Notes under the pieces: model-generated | What the model saw: only the letters and a program-made list of their open reading frames with translations | Database searches by the model: none | What the model was told of the DNA's origin: nothing | Program-made: the position numbers and the translations under genes | NCBI RefSeq assembly: GCF_003265345.1 | Contig: NZ_QFWW01000029.1 | Location: 62,001 to 126,000, forward strand | Length of the DNA stretch: 64,000 nucleotides | Source: Lentzea terrae | Lineage (GTDB): Bacteria > Actinomycetota > Actinomycetes > Mycobacteriales > Pseudonocardiaceae | Direction: 5' to 3' | Shown: one piece after another, positions 9,047 through 17,987 of the stretch | Numbering within the stretch: the stretch's first letter is position 1 | How the letters are laid out: each line of letters opens with the position of its first letter

Positions 9047-10084
9047 CTACCAGCTGGCGGCGGCCAGCAGGTCGCCGTACTCGTGCTCGGTGGCGACGTG
9101 CTTGAGGTCGGCCTCCACCATCATCTTCATCAGCGCCGAGAAGTCGACCTCGGGCTTCCAGCCGAGCTCACCGGTCACCCGGCTGGTGTCGGCGCAGAGG
9201 ATCTCGACCTCGGCCGGGCGGACCAGCACCGGGTCGATGTACACGTGGTCCTCCCAGTTGAGGCCGACGTGCTCGAACGCCAGGCGCACGGCGTCGCGCA
9301 CCGAGTGCATCTGACCGGTGCCGACGACGTAGTCCTCCGGCTCTTCCTGCTGCAGCATCATGTGCATCGCGCGCACGTAGTCGCCGGCGAAACCCCAGTC
9401 GCGCAACGCGTCCAGGTTGCCCAACGCCAGCTTGTCCTGCAGGCCCAGCTTGATCTTCGCGACACCGAGGGAGATCTTGCGGGTCACGAACTCCGCACCG
9501 CGGCGTGGCGACTCGTGGTTGAACAGGATGCCTCCCACCGCGTACATGCCGAACGACTCGCGGTAGTTGCGGGTGATGAAGTGCCCGTAGGCCTTCGCCA
9601 CGCCGTACGGGCTGCGCGGGTGGAAGATCGTGGTCTCGCGCTGGGGCGTCTCGGCGGCCTTGCCGAACATCTCCGACGACGACGCCTGGTAGAAGCGGAT
9701 CTGCTTGGCGGAGGCGCCGTTGTGGCGGCTGCTGGACAGGCCCGACACGATGCGGATCGCCTCGAGCACGCGCAGCACGCCCATGGCGTTGACCTCGGTC
9801 ACGAGCTCCGCCTGCTGCCACGACATCGGCACGAACGAGATGGCGCCGAGGTTGTAGACCTCGTCGGGCTGCACCAGGTCCACAGCGGACACCAGCGACG
9901 CCTGGTCCATCAGGTCACCGTCCACGAAGGACAGTTCCGACATGAGCCGGGAGACCCGCATCTTGCGCGGGTTCGCCTGGCCCCTCATGAGTCCCCACAC
10001 CTGGTAGCCCTGTTTGAGCAGGTGCTCGGCGAGATAGGACCCGTCCTGCCCGGTGATCCCGGTGATCAGTGCCCGCTTGGTCAT
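9047..10084 (-). CDS. gmd: GDP-mannose 4,6-dehydratase
   Basis: 345 residues, typical length. Extended short-chain dehydrogenase with the NADP motif GITGQDGSYLAE at the N-terminus, the catalytic SSSEMFG segment and the YxxxK pair in SPYGVAKAYGH; FNHESPRRG is the GDP-sugar binding loop. It converts GDP-D-mannose to GDP-4-keto-6-deoxymannose. In secondary metabolism this feeds mycosamine or perosamine, elsewhere GDP-fucose or rhamnose. Its place downstream of a type II thioesterase and near PKS and ABC genes favours a deoxysugar for the polyketide, but no aminotransferase or glycosyltransferase is in the window. Confidence 0.95.
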   Translation of the reverse strand: MTKRALITGITGQDGSYLAEHLLKQGYQVWGLMRGQANPRKMRVSRLMSELSFVDGDLMDQASLVSAVDLVQPDEVYNLGAISFVPMSWQQAELVTEVNAMGVLRVLEAIRIVSGLSSSRHNGASAKQIRFYQASSSEMFGKAAETPQRETTIFHPRSPYGVAKAYGHFITRNYRESFGMYAVGGILFNHESPRRGAEFVTRKISLGVAKIKLGLQDKLALGNLDALRDWGFAGDYVRAMHMMLQQEEPEDYVVGTGQMHSVRDAVRLAFEHVGLNWEDHVYIDPVLVRPAEVEILCADTSRVTGELGWKPEVDFSALMKMMVEADLKHVATEHEYGDLLAAASW

Positions 10085-10151
10085 CCCGTTTTCCTCTCAT
10101 CAACCAAGGTCCGCAACGGGACGGACCTGAATCCCCTGCAAAACTAGAGGT

Positions 10152-10868
10152 TCAGGCACTAGGGGAATCGCCGGAAACCACTGCGGCGACAGCACTTCTG
10201 TTGTCCGAAAGAAAGAAATGGCCACCGGCGAACACCTTCAGGGCGAAAGCGCCGGTCGTGCGTTCACGCCACTGCCCCACCTCGTCCACCGAGGCCTTCG
10301 GGTCGGCGTCACCGGTCAGCGCGGTCACCGGGCACGCCAGCGCGGGTCCCGGCCTATAGCGATAGGTCTCCGCGGCCCGGTAATCGGCGCGGATCGCCGG
10401 AAGCACCATTCGCACCAGCTCCTCGTCGTCGAACACCCGCGCGTTCGTGCCCGCGAGCTTTCGCACCTCCGCGATGAGGCCCTCGTCGGGCAACTGGTGC
10501 ACGCGGTCGTCCCGCACGATCTGCGGCGCGCGTCGTCCGGACACGAACAGCTGGTCCGGTTCGACGCGCAACGCCACCTCGAACGCGATCATCGCGCCCA
10601 TGCTGTGCCCGAACAGGTGCAGCGGACGGTCGCGGGTCAGCAGCGGGGCGATCTGGTCGGCCACCGCGCGGATGTCCGCTACCAGCGGCTCTGACCTGCG
10701 GTCTTGCCTGCCTGGGTACTGGACGGCGACCAGCTCGGCGCGGCCCGCGACGTGCCGGCCGAACGGCTGGAACCAGCTCGCCGCGCCGCCCGCGTGCGGG
10801 AAGCACACCAGCCGAGGCGCGCCGTCCGGGGCCTCGGAAAACCGCCGAAACCAGAGACCGGTGTCCAC
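10152..10868 (-). CDS. Type II (editing) thioesterase
   Basis: About 238 residues from the GTG that gives VDTGLWFRRF, the usual beginning of this family; earlier starts would run into the divergent polymerase gene. Alpha/beta hydrolase with LVCFPHAGGAASWF (oxyanion region), nucleophile Ser in FGHSMGA, the Asp in TGDADPKAS and His in GGHFFLS. Such enzymes remove stalled or aberrant acyl groups from PKS/NRPS carrier proteins. The gmd gene follows on the same strand after 67 bp, so they are probably co-transcribed and belong to the polyketide locus. Confidence 0.92.
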   Translation of the reverse strand: MDTGLWFRRFSEAPDGAPRLVCFPHAGGAASWFQPFGRHVAGRAELVAVQYPGRQDRRSEPLVADIRAVADQIAPLLTRDRPLHLFGHSMGAMIAFEVALRVEPDQLFVSGRRAPQIVRDDRVHQLPDEGLIAEVRKLAGTNARVFDDEELVRMVLPAIRADYRAAETYRYRPGPALACPVTALTGDADPKASVDEVGQWRERTTGAFALKVFAGGHFFLSDNRSAVAAVVSGDSPSA

Positions 10869-10929
10869 GCCGTCGATGCAAACACCGTTCGGGCTGAGGA
10901 AACACCTGGAAACGGTTAGGTTGGACGGC

Positions 10930-11871
10930 ATGGGCAAGTCCCCGGCTGTGGAGCTCGAGGTGGAGGACCGCGTCGTGCGGATCTCCAACCCCGACCGCGT
11001 CTACTTTCCCGCGCGCGGCGAGACGAAACTGGATCTCGCGAACTACTACCTGTCCGTCGGTGACGGAATCGTCCGGGCGTTGCGGGAACGGCCGTGCATG
11101 CTGCACCGCTTCCCCGAGGGCGTGAGCGGCGAGAAAGTGCACCAGAAAAGGCTTCCGCACGGCGCGCCGCCGTGGGTGCGGACCGTGCGGGTGCATTTTC
11201 CGCGCTACAACCGCCATGCGGACGAACTCTGCGTCACGCACGTCGCCGACGTGATCTGGGCCGTGCAGATGTCCACTGTGGAGTTCCACCCGTGGAACTC
11301 GCGGGCGGCCGACACGGAGAAGCCGGACGAGTGGCGCATCGACCTCGACCCCGGCCCCACGTGCTCGTTCGACCGGGTGCGGCGGGTGGCTCAGGTGGTC
11401 GAAGAGGTGCTGGCGGAGCTGGGTGCGGTGGGGTTCCCGAAGACGTCCGGGTCGAAGGGCCTGCACATCTACGTGCGGATCAAGCCCGACTACGGCTTCC
11501 AGGACGTGCGCAAGGCGGCGCTGGCGTTCGCGCACGAGGTCGAGCGACGGGCACCGGACGACGTGGAGACCACGTGGTGGCGCAAGGACCGCGACCCGTC
11601 CCTGGTGTTCGTGGACTACAACCAGAACACCCGCGACCGGACGATCGCGTCGGCGTACTCCGTGCGCGGCTTCCCCGAGGCCACCGTGTCGACGCCGATC
11701 CGCTGGGACGAGATCCCGGACGTCGACCCGCGCGAGTTCACCATCGCCACCGTGCCGAAGCGCTACGCCGAGCTGGGTGACCTGCACGCCGGCATCGACG
11801 ACGCGGTGTGGTCGATCGAGCCGCTGCTGGAGTGGGCCGCCCGAGACGAACTCGAGGTTCCGGATGAATGA
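10930..11871 (+). CDS. LigD-type primase-polymerase (PolDom), copy 1
   Basis: 313 residues consisting only of an archaeo-eukaryotic primase-type polymerase domain, without ligase or nuclease domain. The metal-binding DxD is in WRIDLDPGP, the nucleotide-binding segment is SGSKGLHIYV, and a third acidic residue sits in VFVDYNQN, so it looks catalytically intact. Family members add ribonucleotides or fill gaps in end joining and base excision repair. The start codon faces the thioesterase gene. It overlaps the second polymerase gene by eight bases. Confidence 0.9.
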   Translation: MGKSPAVELEVEDRVVRISNPDRVYFPARGETKLDLANYYLSVGDGIVRALRERPCMLHRFPEGVSGEKVHQKRLPHGAPPWVRTVRVHFPRYNRHADELCVTHVADVIWAVQMSTVEFHPWNSRAADTEKPDEWRIDLDPGPTCSFDRVRRVAQVVEEVLAELGAVGFPKTSGSKGLHIYVRIKPDYGFQDVRKAALAFAHEVERRAPDDVETTWWRKDRDPSLVFVDYNQNTRDRTIASAYSVRGFPEATVSTPIRWDEIPDVDPREFTIATVPKRYAELGDLHAGIDDAVWSIEPLLEWAARDELEVPDE

Positions 11872-12790
11872 CCAGGTCAAGTTCTCCTCGCTCGACCAGC
11901 CGCTCTTCGGTGGCACGGTCAAAGGCGACCTGGTGGAGTACCTGGACTTCGTCGCCGACCGGTTCGTGCCGGTGCTCCGCGGCCGGCCGTTGTCGGTGTG
12001 GCGGATCCTGCGTGGGCAGGACCCGTTCATGCAGAAGAACGTCCCCAAGTACACGCCGTCGTTCGTGAAGACCGTCGAGGTGTGGGCGGAGGCGTCGCAC
12101 CGGCAGATCAAGTACGCGTTGTGCGACGACAAGCAGACGCTGATGTGGTTCGCGAACCAGCGCGCGGTCGAGTACCACGTGCCGCTGTTCGTCGGCGGCA
12201 TGTCCGAGGACGGGCACCAGACGCACATGGTGCTCGACATCGACCCGCCGGAGGGTTCCGGGTTCGACGTCGTGGTGCACTCGGCGTTCCTGATCCGCGA
12301 GGCGCTGGGGGACGCGGGCCTGGCGGGCTTGGTCAAGACCAGCGGGGCCAAGGGCGTGCACATCTTCGTGCCGCTGGAGAAGCACGATCCGGATGACGTG
12401 GCTGCCGCGACTCGGGCGGTCGCGGCGCGGGCCGAGAAGCTGGGGCCGGAGATCGCCACCACTGCCTACATCCGGGCTGAGCGGGGCGGGAAGGTGTTCC
12501 TCGACTCGACGCGTGCCTGGGGTGCCACGGTGGTCGCCGCCTACAGTCCGCGGCTGCGGGAAGGGCTGCCGATCTCGTTCCCGGTGCCGTGGGAGTCGCT
12601 GGCCGACGTTTCGCCTGCCGACTTCACCGTGCGGACGCGGTTCGACGGCGACCCGTGGACGTCGTTGATGCCCGCGCCGCAGCAGTTGCCCTCCGACTTG
12701 ATCGCGGAGGGGCACACCATCCCCGTCGCCCGCGTCGTTGCGATGCACGAGGGCAAGCGGCGCAAGGCTCAGCGCGAGCGGGAGAAGTAG
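11864..12790 (+). CDS. LigD-type primase-polymerase (PolDom), copy 2
   Basis: 308 residues and again a stand-alone PolDom. It keeps DxD in MVLDIDPPEG, TSGAKGVHIFVPL and the third Asp in VFLDSTRAW. It is clearly divergent from copy 1, so the pair is an old duplication or two specialised paralogues. The ATG lies inside the last codons of copy 1 (ATGAATGA), implying translational coupling. The C-terminus is lysine/arginine rich. Its 3' end overlaps the convergent caspase gene by 22 bases. No Ku or ATP-dependent ligase gene is present nearby. Confidence 0.9.
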   Translation: MNDQVKFSSLDQPLFGGTVKGDLVEYLDFVADRFVPVLRGRPLSVWRILRGQDPFMQKNVPKYTPSFVKTVEVWAEASHRQIKYALCDDKQTLMWFANQRAVEYHVPLFVGGMSEDGHQTHMVLDIDPPEGSGFDVVVHSAFLIREALGDAGLAGLVKTSGAKGVHIFVPLEKHDPDDVAAATRAVAARAEKLGPEIATTAYIRAERGGKVFLDSTRAWGATVVAAYSPRLREGLPISFPVPWESLADVSPADFTVRTRFDGDPWTSLMPAPQQLPSDLIAEGHTIPVARVVAMHEGKRRKAQREREK

Positions 12791-15219
12791 GCGACGACCG
12801 CTGCCACTATGGGCAGAGTCACGTGGGCGACGGTGGTGAACGTGGGTTCGTTGGCGGACACGTACTCGTTGGCTCGCACCAGCAGTCCGGCTGCGACGGC
12901 CGTGTAGCCGGCGAACCTGGCTGTGCCGCTGGTCAGGGTGGCGATCAGCGGGACGACGATCAGGCCGGCGAGGCCGGCGTGCACGACGAACAGCGGGGCG
13001 TTGGTGAGGTGCAGGGCCGCGTCGAGGATCAGCAGAGCCGGGGCGATGGCGCTGAGCCAAGTTTGTTCTCGCCAGATGCGGTAGCCCGCCAGGCCGACGA
13101 GTCCTGCCGCGAGGACGATGAACGTGATGTCCTCGGCGTCGCCGTTGATCGACTCCAGGGCGTCGGCCGAGTCGGCTACCAGGAGGAGGCCTGCCGCGCC
13201 GAGCACGGTCGCTGCGGCTGCCAGCCACACCGGGGTCGTCTGGGTCGCTACGGCTATGACGACCGCGGCCATGCCCAACAGGAACCACGGGTAGTTGCCG
13301 CCGCTGCCGCCCAGGAGACCGGTCGTGCCTGCGAGCAGGCCCAGGGCGGCGCCGGGTAGCCAGGGGTGGTCGCGGCAGGTCAGGGTGAACATCGCGGCTA
13401 CCAGCGCCCACGGCCAGATGGTGCCGAACAGGGCTGTGTTGGGGGTGGTGTCGCCCAGGTGGCCGAGGAGGCCGCCGGAGACCGACATCAGACCGACCAC
13501 GAGGAGCACCAGGGCAAGGCCGGCGAGCAGGCGGGGCGCCGCCGTCCTGAGGTTCGCGGACGTGACCGCCGGCCTGATCGCGGACTCGGCGTCCGGTACC
13601 GGTGCGGCTACCGGTCTCGCCACGGCCGAGCCGGCACCGGACGCCGTGAGCCGAGTCCGCCTCGGTCCGGTGTCCCGTTCGGATCGACCCGCCGGACCAC
13701 CGCCGGTGTCGCGTCCGGATCGACCCGCCGAATCGCCAGCGGTGTCGCGTCCGGATCGGCCCGCCGGATCACCGCCGGCCTCCCTCGCGTCCGGATTCGC
13801 CGAAGTGTCAGACCCGCTGAGTACCGTGGAACGCGGGGGTTCCCGATCCAGGGGGACGCCTGCGTGAGCGTGACCGGCAGCGGAACCCGAGGTGGGCGCG
13901 GTGGCCGGCTCCTCCCCCAGCGCTTTGCGCGCCGCAGCCGCCACCATGCGGCTGTCGTCGTCCGCCAGCCGCCGCAACGCGAGCCGCGCCGCCAGCACGC
14001 GCCCCTCGTGCGCCACCGACAGCATCCGGACCAGCGAGGGGATCGCGCCGGCACGCACGCCCGGCAGCGAGTGGTCGATGGCCTCCTGCAGGTCGGACGG
14101 CAACGAGGCGGGCACCGACACCGGGCGGGCGCGGCGGGCGATGTGGAGGTCGCCGCGCACGTCGAGCATCCACTTGCCGGGGGTTTGGTGCGGCGTCACG
14201 CGGCGGACTCGGTCGTAGACGTAGTCGTAGAGCTCGTCCAGGCCCACGTGGCCGTCCTGGTCGCGGTCGGCGTCGCCGGATTCCAGGCCCTCGACCAGGG
14301 CCGAGGTGAAGACCGACGGCTCGCCCTCCGAGGTGTCGGCCACGGACGCGCCTTCGAAGGCGTACTCCAGGGCCGAGGAGGCGGTGATCACGGCACGGCC
14401 GCTGCCGCCGAACTGTTCTTCCAGGCCCACGGACCCGCCGGCGCGGGCGACCATGCCGCGGCCGAACGCGCCCGAGTAGCAGCAGTCGAGGAGCAGCACG
14501 ATGCGGCGGGAGCGGGAGCGGTTCATGCGGCGGGCCACGAAGTCCGCCGAGACCGCGGTGCCCGCCAGGCGGTTGAGCCTGGTGCCGGAGGTGGCGAAGT
14601 GGAGCTCGCCCGCCTCGTCCTTCACGCCGTGGCCGGAGAAGTGCAGCACCAGCAGGTCGTCGGGCGCGCGGTCGGCGAAGAAGTCCTCGACGGCCTCGTT
14701 CACCTCGGCGGCGGAAGTGTTGATCAGGGTGCGGACGTCGAAGCCGCCGATCCGCGGGTCGGCCAGGACCTCGCCCAGGCGGGCGGCATCGTGGGCGGGG
14801 GCGCGCAGGGCGGACAAGCCTGGGTCGGTGAAGTCGTAGCTGGCGATGATCAACGCGTACCGCTTCGGGCGACGTCGCTCCAGCCACTCCGCGGCGCGCG
14901 CCCGTTCGGCTTCCGAGGGAGCACCCGTCAACTCCAGCTCGTCGCCGTCGGCCGACACGGTCACGGAACGTTCGCGGCGCTGGCCGAGCCACGAGGACAC
15001 GGCGTTGATCAGCGCGGCCAGGACCGTGGACTGCGAGATCGTGGTCAGCAACGTGCCCAGCTCGGCGACATCGATGGCCTTGGCGCCTTCCACAGCCCGA
15101 CCGGGAACACCGGAGACAGGGGTCAGTTCCTGCAGCTCAGCCCGCAAGAACGTGGTGAGCTGCTCGATGCGCTCGTCGTCGGCCCCGTCCTCGTGGACGC
15201 GCAGTGTCACGTCGGTCAT
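12769..15219 (-). CDS. EACC1-caspase-like protein with polytopic membrane tail
   Basis: 816 residues, start supported by AGGAGG eight bases upstream. Residues 1-110 (extended strands, a DVAELGTLLTTISQSTVLAALINAV-type core, then SVTVSADGDELEL) match the EACC1 effector-associated domain of bacterial conflict proteins. Residues ~118-360 are a C14 caspase: His197 in FSGHGVKD, Cys247 in LLLDCCYSG, and an EF-hand-like loop DRDQDGHVGLDE. Then come HEAT-like helices, a low-complexity linker with three 12-residue repeats, and about ten hydrophobic helices. It probably acts as a membrane-anchored death or stress protease; substrate and trigger are unknown. Confidence 0.85.
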   Translation of the reverse strand: MTDVTLRVHEDGADDERIEQLTTFLRAELQELTPVSGVPGRAVEGAKAIDVAELGTLLTTISQSTVLAALINAVSSWLGQRRERSVTVSADGDELELTGAPSEAERARAAEWLERRRPKRYALIIASYDFTDPGLSALRAPAHDAARLGEVLADPRIGGFDVRTLINTSAAEVNEAVEDFFADRAPDDLLVLHFSGHGVKDEAGELHFATSGTRLNRLAGTAVSADFVARRMNRSRSRRIVLLLDCCYSGAFGRGMVARAGGSVGLEEQFGGSGRAVITASSALEYAFEGASVADTSEGEPSVFTSALVEGLESGDADRDQDGHVGLDELYDYVYDRVRRVTPHQTPGKWMLDVRGDLHIARRARPVSVPASLPSDLQEAIDHSLPGVRAGAIPSLVRMLSVAHEGRVLAARLALRRLADDDSRMVAAAARKALGEEPATAPTSGSAAGHAHAGVPLDREPPRSTVLSGSDTSANPDAREAGGDPAGRSGRDTAGDSAGRSGRDTGGGPAGRSERDTGPRRTRLTASGAGSAVARPVAAPVPDAESAIRPAVTSANLRTAAPRLLAGLALVLLVVGLMSVSGGLLGHLGDTTPNTALFGTIWPWALVAAMFTLTCRDHPWLPGAALGLLAGTTGLLGGSGGNYPWFLLGMAAVVIAVATQTTPVWLAAAATVLGAAGLLLVADSADALESINGDAEDITFIVLAAGLVGLAGYRIWREQTWLSAIAPALLILDAALHLTNAPLFVVHAGLAGLIVVPLIATLTSGTARFAGYTAVAAGLLVRANEYVSANEPTFTTVAHVTLPIVAAVVAYFSRSR
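13669..13776 (-). repeat. Three tandem 36-bp repeats in the caspase linker
   Basis: Units 13669-13704, 13705-13740 and 13741-13776 are near-identical and encode AGRSGRDT-type 12-residue repeats between the HEAT-like part and the membrane helices. They keep frame, so length changes would alter only tether length. Confidence 0.85.
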
Positions 15220-15263
15220 AGCGGCCTCCTACGCCAAGGAGGTCGTTCGACAACCGAAAAGCA

Positions 15264-16142
15264 TTACGACGGGTCGGAACCCCGGAACGCGCCCCACCAC
15301 AGGCCCAGCGCGGCGGCGATCACCGTCGCGGTGATCCAGCCGGTGAAGCCGCTGCCGTCGACGTAAGCCCAGAACAGGCCCACGATCGGCGCGGGCACCA
15401 CGAACACGGCGTCGACCCGCAGCTGAGCGAGCAGACCGCGCGGCGCCCGCGTCTCCGGGTCGGGCTGCGCCGGGTTGTCGACGCGCCTGCCCCGCGGGTG
15501 CTTCACGACCGGCCGGCCCGACGGGTAGATGGTCACGCCGTCGACCACCGCGACCCGGCCGCCCCGCAGCTCGACGTCGACCGGAGACGGCAGCGTCACC
15601 AGCACCGGGTCGTAGTAGACGGGCAGCCACCGCTCGACCGGGCCGTCGATCTCCAGCCACGACCGCACCATCAGCCCGGACTGCAACCGGATCCGCCGCA
15701 CCGACACGGTGACCGGCGAGGACCGCACACATCGAACGGCCAGCAGGACCCGCACCAGGCCAACGGCGAAAACCAGCATCGCCACGGCGAGCGAGAACGT
15801 CACGCCGCCCAGCGCGCGGTCGGTCTGCAGCAACAGGTCCGCACCGGGAATCACGGCACGAGAAGGATCCGCGGGGTCGAACGCCACCTGCGACTGCTTC
15901 CCCACGATCCGGTCGCCGTTCTCGTACGGGATGCGCGCCGACCCGGACGGCCATCGCACCTCGACCGCGCCGTCCGAATAGGACACAACACTGCCGAGCT
16001 CGCGGGACGTCATGGCAGCCAACCGGTCGTGGTCGTCCGAATAGGACAGCCACGACAGCAGGGCGACCACCGCGCAGACGAAGAACACGATCGCCGTGGC
16101 GAGAACACCATGACGCAGCGCACGAACCCGGGAACGCAACAC
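15264..16142 (-). CDS. Hypothetical membrane protein
   Basis: About 292 residues from a GTG chosen because GGAG lies six bases upstream and because any earlier start would lie within the terminator of the upstream oligopeptide operon. Hydrophobic segments near residues 15-35 (ATAIVFFVCAVVALLSWLSY), around 115-140 and two at the C-terminus; between them are beta-rich soluble parts with SGSARIPYENGDRIVG. This resembles actinobacterial proteins of unknown role with DUF3592-like loops. Located 44 bp upstream of the caspase gene on the same strand, so co-transcription is plausible. Confidence 0.7.
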   Translation of the reverse strand: MLRSRVRALRHGVLATAIVFFVCAVVALLSWLSYSDDHDRLAAMTSRELGSVVSYSDGAVEVRWPSGSARIPYENGDRIVGKQSQVAFDPADPSRAVIPGADLLLQTDRALGGVTFSLAVAMLVFAVGLVRVLLAVRCVRSSPVTVSVRRIRLQSGLMVRSWLEIDGPVERWLPVYYDPVLVTLPSPVDVELRGGRVAVVDGVTIYPSGRPVVKHPRGRRVDNPAQPDPETRAPRGLLAQLRVDAVFVVPAPIVGLFWAYVDGSGFTGWITATVIAAALGLWWGAFRGSDPS

Positions 16143-16164
16143 GAGCAGCTCCAAAGAAGAAAAC

Positions 16165-16197
16165 GAACGGCCCGGCAGGAGACCCGCCGGGCCGTTC
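16165..16197 (-). terminator. Rho-independent terminator of the oligopeptide transporter operon
   Basis: GAACGGCCCGGC, nine-base loop and exact complement (12-bp stem), followed on the minus strand by GTTTTCTTCTTTGG. It sits 15 bases after the binding-protein stop codon. Confidence 0.9.
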
Positions 16198-16212
16198 AAG
16201 AACCTGACTACA

Positions 16213-17901
16213 TCAGGAGGTGAAGCCCATGGTGATGTAGTCGTACGGGCGGTTCGCGTACGCGACGGCACCGAAGTTCGCCACGTTGCTCTTCACCGCG
16301 ACCGCGCCGGGCAGCTGGTAGAGCGGCATCTGGTGGCCCAGCTCCCAGATCTTCTTGTCGGCCTCGTTGGTGATCTCGGCGCGCTTGGCGTCGTCGAGCT
16401 CGGCGTTGGCCTGGTCGAGCAGCTTGTTGACCTCTTCGGAGCCGATGCGACCGTAGTTCTGGTTGGTGCTGGCCGGGTCGAGGTAGTAGATGCCCTTGCC
16501 GTCCGAGAGCGGCGTGGCCGAGGCCAGCCAGCGGAAGCCGGTCATGTCGAAGTTGCCGACGTTCACGAACTGCTTGAAGAAGTCGGTCGACGGCACGGCC
16601 TGGATGTCGACCTTGGCGCCGAGCTCCTTCAGCTGCGACTGCACGAGCTTCGCGATCTGGTCGGAGACGGGGTTCGGCGACGGGATGACGTAGCGGATGA
16701 CAAGTTCCTTGCCGTCCTTCTTGCGCGTCTCACCCTCGAGCTTCCAGCCCAGCTCGTCGAGCTGCTTCTTCGCGGCTTCCTTGTCGAACGACGCGACGGA
16801 CGAGTTGTCCTTGTACTCCTTCGTACCGAGCAGGTAGAAGTGGTTACCGGTGATCTGCGCGTCGCCCTTGAGCATCTGGCCGAGCAGCGCCCGCGTGATG
16901 ACCTTGGCGTCGATGCCGCGCATCAGCGCGACGCGGAGCTTCGGGTCCTTGAGGATCGAGGAGTCCGCACCGTTGAACGTGAGGTGCGAGTAGTCCGGCG
17001 TGATCGCCTGGCGGATGGTGACACCCTGCATCGACTTCGCCCGCGTGAAGTTGTCGATGCTGGAGCCGATCTCGAAGTAGTCGATCTGGCCGTTGGCGAG
17101 CGCGTCCGCGACGGCGGGACGGTCGACCTGACGGAAGGTGATCTTGTCCAGCTTCGGCTTCTGGCCCCACCACGCGTCGTCGCGGACGACGGTGACGAGC
17201 TTGCCGGTGCGGTCGATCGTGCCGATCTTGAACGGACCGGAGGTCACCTTCGGCGCGTCGGCCCAGCCCTTGTTGAACTCCTCGGGCGTGGCGTACGCCG
17301 ACTTCGGGTAGAGCGGCGAGAAGACGCCCTTCCACTCGGCGAACTTCTTCTTGAACGTCACCTTGACGTCCTGGTCGGTCGCGCCCTTCTCGACCTTCTC
17401 GATGTCCTCGTAACCGGTCGTGGTGGCAACCTCGAAGGCCTTGTTGGTGCCGTTGAGGGCCTTCCACATGGCCTCGAAGTCCTGCCACGACAGCGCCGTG
17501 CCGTCAGACCACTTCGCCTTCGAGTTGATCTTGAACTCGAGGACCTGCGGGTCGGTGGAGGCGAGCTTCGCGTCGTCGAGGTAGTCCTTGTTGACCTCGA
17601 TCGTCGAGTCGGCCTTCTGCTTGTACAGGTTCGGCAGCACGGCGTCGATCATCTTGCGGCCGTCGGCGTTGGTGCCGTCGAGCTGGTAGTAGTTCCAGTT
17701 GTCCGGCAGCTGGTCGACCGGCCAGCGGAACTCGCCGCCGTCCTTGACCTTGGACAGTTCCTGCGGGTTGATGTCCGCCTGGCCGACCGTGCCTTCCGAG
17801 CCCTTGAGCCCGGAGTCGGTCTTGCTGGGCCCCCCACACGCGGTAAGCGTGAGGGCGACCGCGACCAGCGCGGTCACTCCCACCTTGGTACGTCGACTCA
17901 C
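16213..17901 (-). CDS. Oligopeptide/dipeptide-binding lipoprotein (ABC importer)
   Basis: 562 residues from a GTG with GGGAGG upstream. A short signal peptide ends in the lipobox LTACGG, so the mature protein is a lipid-anchored extracellular receptor. The rest fits family 5 solute-binding proteins: an early WP.D.. segment, the KWSDGTALSWQDF motif typical of DppA/OppA, and a C-terminal YQLPGAVAVKS region. It is last in a four-gene operon with two permeases and a fused ATPase. The ligand is probably a peptide, but nickel, sugar or other ligands occur in this family. Confidence 0.9.
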   Translation of the reverse strand: MSRRTKVGVTALVAVALTLTACGGPSKTDSGLKGSEGTVGQADINPQELSKVKDGGEFRWPVDQLPDNWNYYQLDGTNADGRKMIDAVLPNLYKQKADSTIEVNKDYLDDAKLASTDPQVLEFKINSKAKWSDGTALSWQDFEAMWKALNGTNKAFEVATTTGYEDIEKVEKGATDQDVKVTFKKKFAEWKGVFSPLYPKSAYATPEEFNKGWADAPKVTSGPFKIGTIDRTGKLVTVVRDDAWWGQKPKLDKITFRQVDRPAVADALANGQIDYFEIGSSIDNFTRAKSMQGVTIRQAITPDYSHLTFNGADSSILKDPKLRVALMRGIDAKVITRALLGQMLKGDAQITGNHFYLLGTKEYKDNSSVASFDKEAAKKQLDELGWKLEGETRKKDGKELVIRYVIPSPNPVSDQIAKLVQSQLKELGAKVDIQAVPSTDFFKQFVNVGNFDMTGFRWLASATPLSDGKGIYYLDPASTNQNYGRIGSEEVNKLLDQANAELDDAKRAEITNEADKKIWELGHQMPLYQLPGAVAVKSNVANFGAVAYANRPYDYITMGFTS

Positions 17902-17987
17902 TGTCGTGAACCTCCCTCGTGCCCGGACACCAGTTGCCGGGGACACTGTTCCTTCGTGCTCGCAGGTCGTCTGAGGCGACGGATGCA

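Noticed and set aside
10354..12462. 702-codon minus-strand frame over the polymerase genes
   Set aside because: The polymerases carry all catalytic motifs; the antisense frame has none apart from the part that overlaps the thioesterase in another frame.
16143..16271. N-terminal extension of the membrane protein upstream of 16142
   Set aside because: It would cross a strong terminator and the stop region of the upstream operon, and the GTG at 16142 has a good ribosome site.
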